Origin: Empedobacter brevis_A
Lineage (GTDB): Bacteria > Bacteroidota > Bacteroidia > Flavobacteriales > Weeksellaceae
Length of the DNA: 64,000 nucleotides
NCBI RefSeq assembly: GCF_965118635.1
Contig: NZ_CBCPHV010000006.1
Coordinates: 124,001-188,000 of the forward strand
Reading direction: 5' to 3'
The stretch's first letter is position 1, and every line of letters begins with the position of its first letter. The notes below the pieces were generated by a model that saw nothing but the letters and a program-made list of their open reading frames with translations, made no database searches and was not told where the DNA came from. Made by a program: the position numbers and the translations under genes. Below, in pieces: positions 44,086 through 52,498 of the stretch.

Positions 44086-44688
44086 CTATTTAATGAAATA
44101 CGTTATGCCTAGAGTTAGAAATGAAGAACGATTTTTTCCATTATCCCAATTTTTAAAATCATATGTATCGATTAATCCATATTGATATCTAAGGTTGAAC
44201 TCAATTTGTCTATTAATAGAATATCCTCCACCAAGATTAAATGCAAAATCGAATGATTTTGGAACATTGTTTTCTTTTTCAGGTTCTCCTTCATCAAATT
44301 TTTCAGATACTTTAAAACCTAATTGAGGACCAGCTTCCACAAAGAAATCTTTTCCTTGATCATCAAAATAATATTTATACATAATCGGAATATTAATATA
44401 GTTTAAGAAGGCTTTATATTTTTTTCCTCCCTCTTTATATAAAGAATATTCTCCTTGATTTGTATATAATACTTCTGCTTGTAAATAATGATTTTCGTTT
44501 TTTGTAGTTAATGGATATTTAGCAACAGCCCCAACTAAGAATCCAATTCTTTCTTTAGAAACACCATGGACAATGGTTGTGTTACTAAGTCCAGCACCTC
44601 CTTTTACCCCAAATTCAAGTTGAGCAAAAGAAAAAGTTGATAAACTTAATAGAAATAAACTTAATAGATTGGTTTTAAAATTTTTCAT
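44086..44688 (-). CDS. Porin-like outer-membrane beta-barrel protein
   Basis: A protein of 200 residues with a signal peptide (ending TFSFAQ). It belongs to the small 8-strand beta-barrel group (outer-membrane protein beta-barrel domain): LEFGVKGGAGLSNTTI at the first strand, YLQAEVLYTNQGEY, IPIMYKYYF, FVEAGPQLGFKV and the ending FLTLGITYFIK. These proteins are common in Bacteroidota and mostly uncharacterised. Single gene with its own -7 element at 44710-44717. Confidence 0.85.
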   Translation of the reverse strand: MKNFKTNLLSLFLLSLSTFSFAQLEFGVKGGAGLSNTTIVHGVSKERIGFLVGAVAKYPLTTKNENHYLQAEVLYTNQGEYSLYKEGGKKYKAFLNYINIPIMYKYYFDDQGKDFFVEAGPQLGFKVSEKFDEGEPEKENNVPKSFDFAFNLGGGYSINRQIEFNLRYQYGLIDTYDFKNWDNGKNRSSFLTLGITYFIK

Positions 44689-44709
44689 AAGTTATTGTAT
44701 ATATTTTAG

Positions 44710-44717
44710 CAAAATTA
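44710..44717 (-). promoter_or_regulatory. -7 element of the porin-like gene
   Basis: Reads TAATTTTG on the minus strand, 21 bases before the ATG at 44688. Confidence 0.5.
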
Positions 44718-44750
44718 AAGTTTTTTTCGATACAAACTTCATTTCATAAA

Positions 44751-44774
44751 AAAAGCTCTTCAACTGAAGAGCTT
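44751..44774 (-). terminator. Terminator of the DUF4136 lipoprotein gene
   Basis: Stem AAGCTCTT(CA) at 44753-44762 with (TG)AAGAGCTT at 44765-44774, with a T-run on the minus strand. Confidence 0.75.
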
Positions 44775-44794
44775 ATATCATTATTTTATAAAAA

Positions 44795-45325
44795 TTATTT
44801 TTTTGGTTGAGGCGGAAATTTAGCTAAAATTTCTTGAATTGCTTTAGGTATCCTTTCTGCTTTTGCACTAATATTGCTCAAATTTAAATCAGAACCAACG
44901 CCTTGCCAAACTAAGATATTACGTTTGTCATCAATAATATCTACAATAATTGTTCCTGCTTGATAAGAAGAAACACTATTCCCTCCGTAAAATCCGCCAT
45001 AATAACCATAAGGTCCGTATCCCCAGTTATTATTATTTACAGAAATTTGTTCTTTCGAACTTGTCAATAAGTTGATTACTAAATCTGCATCAGAACTTAC
45101 TTTTGTAAATCCTTTCGTAGCCATTTGTGCATCAATTGATTTGATTAATCTATTTTTATCCAAATCATTAACTTTTAGTTTGTCTAATCCTTTTTGATGA
45201 AAAGAATAAGTTTTATATCCTGAAAAGTTTGTTGATCTGTCGTAATCTGTACTTACTTGGACTGTTCCACAACTTGTTACAAATAGTGACAACAAAATTA
45301 TAAAAGTAAAATGTATAATTTTCAT
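44795..45325 (-). CDS. DUF4136 lipoprotein
   Basis: A protein of 176 residues with a lipobox (LFVTSCG, Cys19). DUF4136 features: VSTDYDRSTNFSGYKTYSF near the mature N-terminus, then a helix with an aspartate-rich INLLTSSKEQ strand, a Gly/Tyr-rich loop (GYGPYGYYGGFYGG), and GTIIVDIIDDKRNILVWQGVG. The family is widespread in Gram-negative envelopes without known function. Single gene. Confidence 0.88.
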   Translation of the reverse strand: MKIIHFTFIILLSLFVTSCGTVQVSTDYDRSTNFSGYKTYSFHQKGLDKLKVNDLDKNRLIKSIDAQMATKGFTKVSSDADLVINLLTSSKEQISVNNNNWGYGPYGYYGGFYGGNSVSSYQAGTIIVDIIDDKRNILVWQGVGSDLNLSNISAKAERIPKAIQEILAKFPPQPKK

Positions 45326-45381
45326 GACCTTGATTTTTTGTTTAAAACTACAATTATTATTCCTAAATGTAAAAGTAAAAT

Positions 45382-45417
45382 AAAAAAAAGAAGCTTGAAA
45401 TATTCAAACTTCTTTTT
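45382..45417 (-). terminator. Terminator of mtaB
   Basis: Stem AAGAAGCTTGAA/TTCAAACTTCTT with one mismatch, ATA loop, A-run forming a T-run on the minus strand. Confidence 0.72.
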
Positions 45418-45434
45418 AACTAATATTTACAATT

Positions 45435-46772
45435 TTAATTTGCTAATTCTAGCTCTTTAATTTTTACTTCAACAATACCATTGTGATTGATTCTTGTTAA
45501 ATCTACAATTTGGGTTTTGTTGACCAATTCTGGGTTATAATCTGTCTGAACTTTCACATAATTTTCTGTAAATCCAAACATTTTTCCATCCTTATTATCA
45601 TGTTCCCAAAGTACTTTTTGAGTAGAATTTAATTGAGATTGATAAAAAGCTTGACGTTTTTTCTCCGATAAAATTCTCAACATTTTATTGCGACGTTTAC
45701 GCTCACTTTGCTCTACAATTCCTTCAAATTCTATTGCTTCTGTATTATCTCTTTCAGAATAAGTGAAAACATGCAAATAACTAATTGGTAATTCATTCAA
45801 GAAATTATAAGTTTCCATAAACAATTCTTCTGTTTCGCCTGGAAAACCAACGATAACATCTACACCAATACATGCATTTGGCATAACTTCACGAATCTTT
45901 GTAACGCGATCTAAATAAAGATTAGATAAATAACGACGTTTCATTTTTTTCAAAATTTCATCGCTACCAGATTGTAAAGGAATATGGAAATGTGGAACAA
46001 AACGATTGCTGTTTGAAACAAATTCTATTGTTTCATTCTTCAATAAATTTGGTTCAATAGAAGAAATTCTGATTCGTTCTATCGCTTCAACTTGATCCAA
46101 TTCTTGTACCAATTCTAAAAAAGTATGTTCGTGTTTTTTATTCCCGAATTCACCTTTTCCATAATCACCAATATTTACACCAGTTAAGACAATTTCTCTG
46201 ATTCCTTTTTCTGCAATTTCGTTTGCATTTTTGATAACATTTTCAACTGTATCTGAACGCGAAATTCCACGAGCTAAAGGAATTGTACAATATGTACATT
46301 TGTAATCGCAACCATCTTGCACTTTCAAGAAAGCGCGCGTACGATCTCCGATCGAATAAGAACCAACGTAAAAATCGGCTTCTTCAATCTCGCAAGAATG
46401 TACAATTGTTTCATCTTTTTTATTGATATCGTCTAAATATTCAGCAATATTAAATTTTTCTGCAGCTCCTAAAACTAAATCAACACCTTCCATTTCCGCA
46501 ATTTCTTGCGGTTTCAACTGCGCATAACAACCTACAACGACAACAAAACCTTCTGGATTTGCTTTCATTGCATTTTTCACAATTGTTCTGCATTCTTTGT
46601 CTGCATTTGCGGTTACCGAACATGTATTGATGACGTACACATTCGCAGAATCTGTAAACTCAACTTTCTGATAACCATTATCTTTCAAGTTTCTCGCGAT
46701 CGTTGAAGTTTCAGAAAAATTAAGTTTACATCCCAATGTATGAAATGCAACTGTTTTAGTTTGATTATTCAT
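45435..46772 (-). CDS. mtaB: tRNA t6A37 methylthiotransferase MtaB
   Basis: A radical-SAM enzyme of 445 residues that adds a methylthio group to t6A at position 37 of ANN-reading tRNAs. The N-terminal UPF0004 domain binds one 4Fe-4S cluster through Cys15, Cys51 and Cys82 (TLGCKLNFSE, INTCSVTANAD, VGCYAQ). The radical-SAM cluster is bound by Cys155, Cys159 and Cys162 (CDYKCTYCTIPLARG). A C-terminal TRAM-like domain follows. The promoter element at 46778-46785 is only five bases before the ATG, which predicts a leaderless mRNA. Confidence 0.94.
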   Translation of the reverse strand: MNNQTKTVAFHTLGCKLNFSETSTIARNLKDNGYQKVEFTDSANVYVINTCSVTANADKECRTIVKNAMKANPEGFVVVVGCYAQLKPQEIAEMEGVDLVLGAAEKFNIAEYLDDINKKDETIVHSCEIEEADFYVGSYSIGDRTRAFLKVQDGCDYKCTYCTIPLARGISRSDTVENVIKNANEIAEKGIREIVLTGVNIGDYGKGEFGNKKHEHTFLELVQELDQVEAIERIRISSIEPNLLKNETIEFVSNSNRFVPHFHIPLQSGSDEILKKMKRRYLSNLYLDRVTKIREVMPNACIGVDVIVGFPGETEELFMETYNFLNELPISYLHVFTYSERDNTEAIEFEGIVEQSERKRRNKMLRILSEKKRQAFYQSQLNSTQKVLWEHDNKDGKMFGFTENYVKVQTDYNPELVNKTQIVDLTRINHNGIVEVKIKELELAN

Positions 46773-46777
46773 AGCTG

Positions 46778-46785
46778 CAAATTTA
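46778..46785 (-). promoter_or_regulatory. -7 element of mtaB, very close to the start codon
   Basis: Reads TAAATTTG on the minus strand; only five bases lie between it and the mtaB ATG. It lies back to back with the -7 element of the divergent gene. Confidence 0.5.
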
Positions 46786-46797
46786 AGAAATTATCCA

Positions 46798-46805
46798 TAG
46801 TTTTG
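46798..46805 (+). promoter_or_regulatory. -7 element of the solute-binding lipoprotein gene
   Basis: TAGTTTTG, 26 bases before the ATG at 46832. Confidence 0.5.
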
Positions 46806-46831
46806 AAACATAAATAAATCAACTATTAAAA

Positions 46832-48415
46832 ATGACTAAATACTTTATCTACATCATGTTATTCGTTTCGATATTTTCATGTTCGAAGAAAATTGAAATC
46901 GATGAAAACAAAGTATTTAAATTAAATCGTTACGATAATATTTCTTCTTTAGATCCTATTAATGCACGAACACAAGCTAATACTTGGGCATGTAATTTGA
47001 TGTACAATAGTTTAGTTAAAATTGATAATGAATTAGAAATTAAACCTGATATTGCAAAATCTTGGACAATTTCTGAAGATGGAAAAACGTATTCTTTTAT
47101 ATTGAGAAATAATGTTTTTTTTCATAAACATGAAGCCTTCGGAAAAGATTCGACACGAATTGTAAAAGCTTCGGATTTTGAATATAGTTTTAATCGACTA
47201 AAAGATCCAAAAGCTGGCGGTTCTGGCGGTTGGATTATGAATAATATTGATTCGTATAAAGCAATAAATGATACACTTTTCGTGATTAAATTGAAAGAAG
47301 CTTATCCTGCATTTTTAGGATTAATTTCAATGAAATATGCTTCTGTTGTCCCGAAAGAACTGTTCAAAAATGGTAATGAAGAATTTTTGAAACATCCAAT
47401 TGGAACAGGACCTTTTCAATTTAAGATTTGGGAAGATAATGTAAAAATGGTTTTTAGAAAAAATCCAAAATATTTTGAATTTGATGAAAAGGGAGAACGT
47501 TTACCTTATTTGGAAGCGGTTAATTTATCTTTCTTGCCAGAGAAAAATTCTGAATTTTTAGAATTAATAAAAGGAAATTTAGATATGATGGCAGATTTAG
47601 ATCCTTCTTATAAAGATGAGATTTTAGATCCAATCGGAAATTTGAATTCAAAATATTCAAATATTTTAACCATTCAAAAAGTGCCTTATTTAAGTACCGT
47701 TTATTTATGTTTTTATCTTGATGCGCCAAATGCTGTTGATTTGAAATTGCGCCAAGCGTTAAATTATGGAGTTGATAAAAGTAAAATCATAAAATATATG
47801 ATGAAAGGTCAAGCTTTTGAAGCAGATGGAGGTTTTATACCAAAAGGTTTACCAGGTTATTCTGCCGAAAGTGGTTATCAATATTCTCCTGAAAAAGCAC
47901 GCGAATTAATCAATAGCTATAAAAAATCGCAAGGAAAAATTACACCAATAGAGTTGACAACTGTGCAAGAATATGTTGATGTTTGCGAATATATTGCTGC
48001 AGAAATGGCAAAGTTAGGTTTGCCAATAAAAGTGAATGTTGTTCCTGGACCAACCATGCGTGATGGAAAAGCAACAGGGAAATTTACACTTTTTCGTGCA
48101 AATTGGGGAGCAGATTATCCAGATGCAGAAAACTTTTTGTCTTTATATTATTCGAAAAACTTTGCGCCAGAAGGTCCAAATTACTCACATTACAAAAATA
48201 GTGCGTTTGATAAAATGTATGAACAAGCGTTTTTGACTAATAATCCGGACGAACGTGCTAAACTTTATCAAAAAATGGATGCATTGATGATGCAAAATGC
48301 TCCGATTTTACCATTATTCTATGATCAAACAACGTTATTTTTAAATAAAAAAGTGAAGAATTTTTCGATGGGACCAATCAAATTGTTAGATTTAACAAGA
48401 GTTTATAAACAATAA
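46832..48415 (+). CDS. Family 5 solute-binding lipoprotein (oligopeptide type), orphan
   Basis: A protein of 527 residues with a lipobox (VSIFSCSKK, Cys17) and the SBP_bac_5 fold: SLDPINARTQANTWACNLMYN, then PDIAKSWTISEDGKTYSF, a FRKNPKYFE segment, and LRQALNYGVDKSKI. Family members bind di- and oligopeptides or nickel for ABC importers. No permease or ATPase gene lies nearby, so it either works with a distant transporter or has another role at the cell surface or periplasm. Divergent from mtaB. Confidence 0.9.
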   Translation: MTKYFIYIMLFVSIFSCSKKIEIDENKVFKLNRYDNISSLDPINARTQANTWACNLMYNSLVKIDNELEIKPDIAKSWTISEDGKTYSFILRNNVFFHKHEAFGKDSTRIVKASDFEYSFNRLKDPKAGGSGGWIMNNIDSYKAINDTLFVIKLKEAYPAFLGLISMKYASVVPKELFKNGNEEFLKHPIGTGPFQFKIWEDNVKMVFRKNPKYFEFDEKGERLPYLEAVNLSFLPEKNSEFLELIKGNLDMMADLDPSYKDEILDPIGNLNSKYSNILTIQKVPYLSTVYLCFYLDAPNAVDLKLRQALNYGVDKSKIIKYMMKGQAFEADGGFIPKGLPGYSAESGYQYSPEKARELINSYKKSQGKITPIELTTVQEYVDVCEYIAAEMAKLGLPIKVNVVPGPTMRDGKATGKFTLFRANWGADYPDAENFLSLYYSKNFAPEGPNYSHYKNSAFDKMYEQAFLTNNPDERAKLYQKMDALMMQNAPILPLFYDQTTLFLNKKVKNFSMGPIKLLDLTRVYKQ

Positions 48416-48599
48416 TTCTTTTGACATTCTACCGAAAATTTGAATATCTTTTAAAGAAAACTGAATAATTTTTCATTTTATTTTACGACATTAGATAATT
48501 GTTAACTTATTTGAAATAATCAGTTTTCTCTATCGTTTGAAATCAATATTTTAAAAGAAATTATTTCAAAAATAAAGGAGTTAAACCGAGTTTTTTAGA

Positions 48600-48607
48600 T
48601 ATATTTG
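48600..48607 (+). promoter_or_regulatory. -7 element of the glutamate-synthase-like gene
   Basis: TATATTTG, 39 bases before the ATG at 48647. Confidence 0.5.
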
Positions 48608-48646
48608 ACACCAAATTTTTAATCAAAATCATTTAAATTTTTACTT

Positions 48647-50230
48647 ATGAAAGTAAGACAACTTTTCGTAGTAGGATCTATCGTTACTCTAGTTGCAATT
48701 GGAGTAATTTCTTATTTTTGGCCAGGGATTTTATGGTCTTTAATAATTGTTCTTCCATTGATTGCTTTAGGCATTTCTGACATCACACAAACAAAACATG
48801 CGATCAGAAGAAACTTTCCTATAATTGGACATGGTCGTTATTTATTAGAAAGTATTCGTCCAGAAATTATGCAATATTTTGTTGAAACGGATACAGAAGG
48901 TAAACCAATTGACCGTTTGATGAGAAGTATGGTTTATCGTCGTTCTAAAAACGTGATAGATACTGTTCCTTTCGGAACACAATTAGATGTTTACGAACCA
49001 GGTTACGAATGGTTGAATCATTCTATGTACGCAGGAAAAATAAAACATGCTGATGATCCTCGTGTAAAAGTTGGTGGAAGTGAATGTAAACAACCTTATT
49101 TAGCAAGTTTGTTAAACATTTCTGCAATGTCTTTCGGTTCATTAAGTGAAAATGCTGTATTAGCAATGAATAAAGGTGCTAAATTAGGTAACTTTGCTCA
49201 TAATACAGGAGAAGGAGGGATTTCTCCATACCATTTACAACCAGGAGGAGATTTAATTTGGCAAATTGGGACAGGATATTTTGGATGTCGTGCAAAAGAC
49301 GGAGGATTTGATCCTGATAAATATGTAGAACGTGCTACATTACCAAATGTAAAAATGATTGAGTTGAAAATTTCTCAAGGTGCAAAACCAGGACACGGAG
49401 GAATTTTACCAGCAAATAAAAATACACCAGAAATTGCAGCAATTCGTGCTGTAGAACCATATACAACTGTTGATTCTCCACCATCTCACTCAGCTTTCTC
49501 TGATGCAGAAGGAATGTTACATTTTATCAAGCAATTGAGAGATTTATCAGGAGGTAAACCAGTTGGATTCAAATTATGTATTGGGATTAAACGTGAGTTT
49601 ATTGAGATTTGTGAAGCAATGATCAAAACTGGAATTAAACCAGATTATATTGCAATTGATGGAGGTGAAGGAGGAACTGGAGCCGCGCCTGTAGAGTTTT
49701 CAAACTCTTTAGGAATGCCTTTATTAGATGGTTTAGCTTTCGCTGTTGATACATTACGTGGATATGGTCTTAAAAAAGATATTCGTGTTGTAGCTTCTGG
49801 AAAAATTATTTCTTCTTTCCATATTGCTCGTGCAATGGCAATCGGAGCTGATTTAGTTTATTCTGCTCGTGCTATGATGATGGCCGTTGGTTGTATTCAA
49901 GCTTTACAATGTAATACAAATACATGTCCAGTTGGTGTTGCAACACAAGATCGTGAATTGATGAAAGGATTGGATGTACAAGATAAAGCAACTCGTATGT
50001 ATAATTTCCATAAGAAAACAATGCATATTTTATCTGAATTAATTTCTGCAACAGGAGTTAAATCTCACAGAGATTTTAATCGTTCGCACGTTAATTTACG
50101 TATAGATAATACACGCATTATGTCTTACGATCAATTGTATCCAATTGTAGAAGAAGGTGCATATATAGGAATGTCTGTTGAAGATGTTTTAGAAGAAATT
50201 AGAGTTCGTACATTAAGTAAAGTGAACTAA
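48647..50230 (+). CDS. FMN-binding glutamate synthase family protein, membrane-anchored
   Basis: A protein of 527 residues. Two hydrophobic helices at the N-terminus (about 6-22 and 25-42) precede the FMN-binding glutamate synthase domain: MSFGSLSENAVLAMNKGAKL, NTGEGGISPYH, KISQGAKPGHGGILP and GGEGGTGAAPVEFS. A 3Fe-4S-type cysteine group CNTNTCPVGVATQ is present. The amidotransferase domain and the small subunit of true glutamate synthase are missing, so glutamine-dependent glutamate synthesis is not supported. Its electron partner and substrate are unknown. Single gene between a promoter and a strong terminator. Confidence 0.9.
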   Translation: MKVRQLFVVGSIVTLVAIGVISYFWPGILWSLIIVLPLIALGISDITQTKHAIRRNFPIIGHGRYLLESIRPEIMQYFVETDTEGKPIDRLMRSMVYRRSKNVIDTVPFGTQLDVYEPGYEWLNHSMYAGKIKHADDPRVKVGGSECKQPYLASLLNISAMSFGSLSENAVLAMNKGAKLGNFAHNTGEGGISPYHLQPGGDLIWQIGTGYFGCRAKDGGFDPDKYVERATLPNVKMIELKISQGAKPGHGGILPANKNTPEIAAIRAVEPYTTVDSPPSHSAFSDAEGMLHFIKQLRDLSGGKPVGFKLCIGIKREFIEICEAMIKTGIKPDYIAIDGGEGGTGAAPVEFSNSLGMPLLDGLAFAVDTLRGYGLKKDIRVVASGKIISSFHIARAMAIGADLVYSARAMMMAVGCIQALQCNTNTCPVGVATQDRELMKGLDVQDKATRMYNFHKKTMHILSELISATGVKSHRDFNRSHVNLRIDNTRIMSYDQLYPIVEEGAYIGMSVEDVLEEIRVRTLSKVN

Positions 50231-50251
50231 AAAAAAATTATAAAATTGACT

Positions 50252-50283
50252 AAAAAAGCAATCCAATTTTGGATTGCTTTTTT
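50252..50283 (+). terminator. Terminator after the glutamate-synthase-like gene
   Basis: A 14-pair stem (50252-50265 with 50270-50283), ATTT loop, T-run. Confidence 0.85.
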
Positions 50284-50307
50284 ATTTTCAAAATTCAATA
50301 AATCGTA

Positions 50308-50315
50308 TAACTTTG
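50308..50315 (+). promoter_or_regulatory. -7 element of mtgA
   Basis: TAACTTTG, 24 bases before the ATG at 50340. Confidence 0.5.
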
Positions 50316-50339
50316 TCTTTATAATTTATAAGAAATAAA

Positions 50340-51011
50340 ATGTTTAAATTCATTCGTAAGATTATACTTTATCTTTTTATAATTCATCTTGTATATATTG
50401 TAGTCTTGAAGTGGATTAATCCTCCATTTACGATTACACAAGTTCAACAAGGTTTTGAGCAAGGAAAATTTAAGCGAGATTATATTGCTTATGATGAAAT
50501 GGGAAGAAATATAAAATTAGCAGTAATAGGTTCCGAAGATCAAAAATTTCCTGTTCATAATGGTTTTGATATAGATGGAATTCAAGAAGCAATCGAAAAG
50601 AATAAAGAAGGAAAAAAACTTCGTGGGGGTTCTACGATTTCTCAACAAGTAGCAAAAAATGTATTTTTGTGGCAAGGCAGATCTTGGTTGAGAAAAGGAT
50701 TGGAAGTTTATTTTACATTTATGATCGAAAAAATTTGGGGAAAACAACGTATTTTAGAAATGTATTTGAATACTTCTGAAATGGGAATTGGTGTTTTTGG
50801 AGTTGAAGCAGCTTCAGAATATTATTTTAATAAGCCCGCAAAAGATTTAACAAAAAACGAAGCAGCTAGAATTGCAGCAGCTTTGCCTTTACCTCGAAAA
50901 TATAATGTAAATCCGCCTTCGCCTTTTATTAGTAGAAGAGCAAGTCATATTGAGCGACAAATGCGAAATATACAAGGAAGCCCAGATTTAGAAAAGATTT
51001 TAGGAAAATAA
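50340..51011 (+). CDS. mtgA: Monofunctional peptidoglycan glycosyltransferase MtgA
   Basis: A protein of 223 residues with one N-terminal membrane anchor (about 8-25) and a family-51 glycosyltransferase domain that polymerises lipid II into glycan strands. Catalytic motifs: AVIGSEDQKFPVHNGFD with the key Glu, RGGSTISQQVAKNVFLW, and KQRILEMYLNTSEMG. No transpeptidase domain, as expected for MtgA. With UppP elsewhere in the window it belongs to the cell-wall carrier pathway. Confidence 0.95.
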   Translation: MFKFIRKIILYLFIIHLVYIVVLKWINPPFTITQVQQGFEQGKFKRDYIAYDEMGRNIKLAVIGSEDQKFPVHNGFDIDGIQEAIEKNKEGKKLRGGSTISQQVAKNVFLWQGRSWLRKGLEVYFTFMIEKIWGKQRILEMYLNTSEMGIGVFGVEAASEYYFNKPAKDLTKNEAARIAAALPLPRKYNVNPPSPFISRRASHIERQMRNIQGSPDLEKILGK

Positions 51012-51016
51012 AATAG

Positions 51017-51045
51017 AAAAGAGAAGTTTCAATAACTTCTCTTTT
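51017..51045. terminator. Bidirectional terminator
   Basis: Stem AAAAGAGAAGTT (51017-51028) with AACTTCTCTTTT (51034-51045), between convergent mtgA and GNAT genes. Confidence 0.8.
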
Positions 51046-51052
51046 TTTGTTT

Positions 51053-51538
51053 TTATAATTCTTTCCAATTAATTTTTACCGCAGATATTTTATCCAATTC
51101 CAAACGAGTTTCAGAAAGTAAATCGAAATCATTTTTCAAATAAAAGTCCAAAGGAGAACGATAAGGTTCGTCATTCGCTTTACGATCTTTTTCATGGTCA
51201 ATAACCCAACCATTAAGCTCAGTTGAAAAAGTCTTTAATCGATTCAAAATTTTGCTTCCCAAACCAATTTTATGCAATTCGCTCTCAACAATTATGGCAA
51301 ACCATTTTTCATAATCTCTTTCAAAAGTTACTGCCCAACCTCGCATTTGATTATTCTCATCAACAGCAAAAAAGTGTTTTGCATCAATCAAACTATTTAG
51401 GTAATTTTCGGCATTGTTAAAATTTTCAAAAGCCAGATTTATGGGGTATTCGTTGTTCCATATGTTGAAAATATATTCTTTGTGAATTTGGTTTAATGTT
51501 GTAAATGAATAGATTTCGAACGAATTAAGTTCAGACAT
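51053..51538 (-). CDS. GNAT-family N-acetyltransferase
   Basis: A cytosolic protein of 161 residues. The acetyl-CoA-binding region is seen as FAIIVESELHKIGLGSKILNRLKTF, where the K-I-G-L-G-S loop corresponds to the Q/RxxGxG/A motif. The N-terminal strand-helix part (FFAVDENNQMRGWAVTF) fits the fold. The substrate is unknown. It is 33 bases upstream of nothing else on its strand in the downstream direction and follows the glycerophosphodiesterase gene, with which it may be cotranscribed. Confidence 0.82.
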   Translation of the reverse strand: MSELNSFEIYSFTTLNQIHKEYIFNIWNNEYPINLAFENFNNAENYLNSLIDAKHFFAVDENNQMRGWAVTFERDYEKWFAIIVESELHKIGLGSKILNRLKTFSTELNGWVIDHEKDRKANDEPYRSPLDFYLKNDFDLLSETRLELDKISAVKINWKEL

Positions 51539-51571
51539 AAAATGATTTATTATTCTGCTAAATATACTAAA

Positions 51572-52327
51572 TTATTTAGTCAAAATTTCTTTTAAAATCA
51601 AAGGTTTATCAGTTGTGATATAATCTACTTTCAAATCAATCATTTCCTGCATAACTTTAGGATCATTAACTGTCCAAACATTTACTAATAAACCTAAGTC
51701 TTTTGCTTCTTTCACCCAATTAGGATTTTTCTGAAATACTTTATAATAGTAGTCAATTCCATCCCAATTTCTAGCTTTTACTTCTTTAGGAGATAAATCG
51801 CCATTCAAATAAGTAACATGAAATTCTGGCGCGAGTTTTTTAAACTCATCACAAATATTTTGACTAAAAGATATAATCTCAACTTGTTGTTCTATTTGAT
51901 GTTTTTTTATGGTTTCGATTGCTTTTTTTACAGCACGATCTTCATTCTCTTTTGATGAATGAGGTTTTAGTTCAAAGATTAATTTTACGTTTTTATTCTG
52001 TTTTCCCTGAGCAAAATAATCTTCTAAAGTTGGCATATTCTCGTTATTTGCCAATTTTAAATCTTTTAGAACAGCAGAATTTGTCTTTTCTATCGTATAA
52101 CCTTTATAATGATCATCATGATTTACCATCAAAACATCATCAGGAGTTATTAATACGTCAAATTCAGAACCATAAGCACCAATATCTTGTGCAGATTTTA
52201 AAGATTGGATTGAATTTTGAGCATTATTTTCAGTATCCCAGTAACCGCGATGAGCGATAATTTTTTGAGCATTTGCCATATTAGTAAACATAAAGGTTAT
52301 TAAGGCAGTAAATATAATTTTTTTCAT
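51572..52327 (-). CDS. Exported glycerophosphodiester phosphodiesterase (GlpQ-like)
   Basis: A protein of 251 residues with a signal peptide ending near residue 20 (TNMANAQ). The GDPD barrel residues are visible: His26-Arg27 in IIAHRGYW, Glu55 and Asp57 in YGSEFDVLI, and His70 in MVNHDDHYKG. A later FELKPH segment holds another metal-site Glu. It should hydrolyse deacylated phospholipids such as glycerophosphocholine to glycerol 3-phosphate and an alcohol, in the periplasm. No glpT is nearby. Confidence 0.9.
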   Translation of the reverse strand: MKKIIFTALITFMFTNMANAQKIIAHRGYWDTENNAQNSIQSLKSAQDIGAYGSEFDVLITPDDVLMVNHDDHYKGYTIEKTNSAVLKDLKLANNENMPTLEDYFAQGKQNKNVKLIFELKPHSSKENEDRAVKKAIETIKKHQIEQQVEIISFSQNICDEFKKLAPEFHVTYLNGDLSPKEVKARNWDGIDYYYKVFQKNPNWVKEAKDLGLLVNVWTVNDPKVMQEMIDLKVDYITTDKPLILKEILTK

Positions 52328-52451
52328 AATGAGTTGTTTTATGTCAGTAAAATTATTTTGTTTAGTATTTATAGAGGTTATCTAAATATTAAGAAATTAA
52401 AATAATCACAGATAAATATAGTAGAAAGAATTAAATTTTGAATGGAATAAA

Positions 52452-52482
52452 TTGTGAGTGCGCCGAATTTCACTTAATTTTG
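52452..52482 (+). promoter_or_regulatory. Promoter of guaA
   Basis: TTG at 52452-52454 and TAATTTTG at 52475-52482 are separated by 20 bases, close to the Bacteroidota -33/-7 spacing. The -7 element is 16 bases before the ATG. No purine riboswitch fold was recognised. Confidence 0.55.
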
Positions 52483-52498
52483 CACAAAGACAATCACA

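Noticed and set aside
52328..52498. Purine riboswitch upstream of guaA
   Set aside because: No matching three-way junction with conserved loop sequences could be drawn, and the promoter leaves a leader of only about ten bases.
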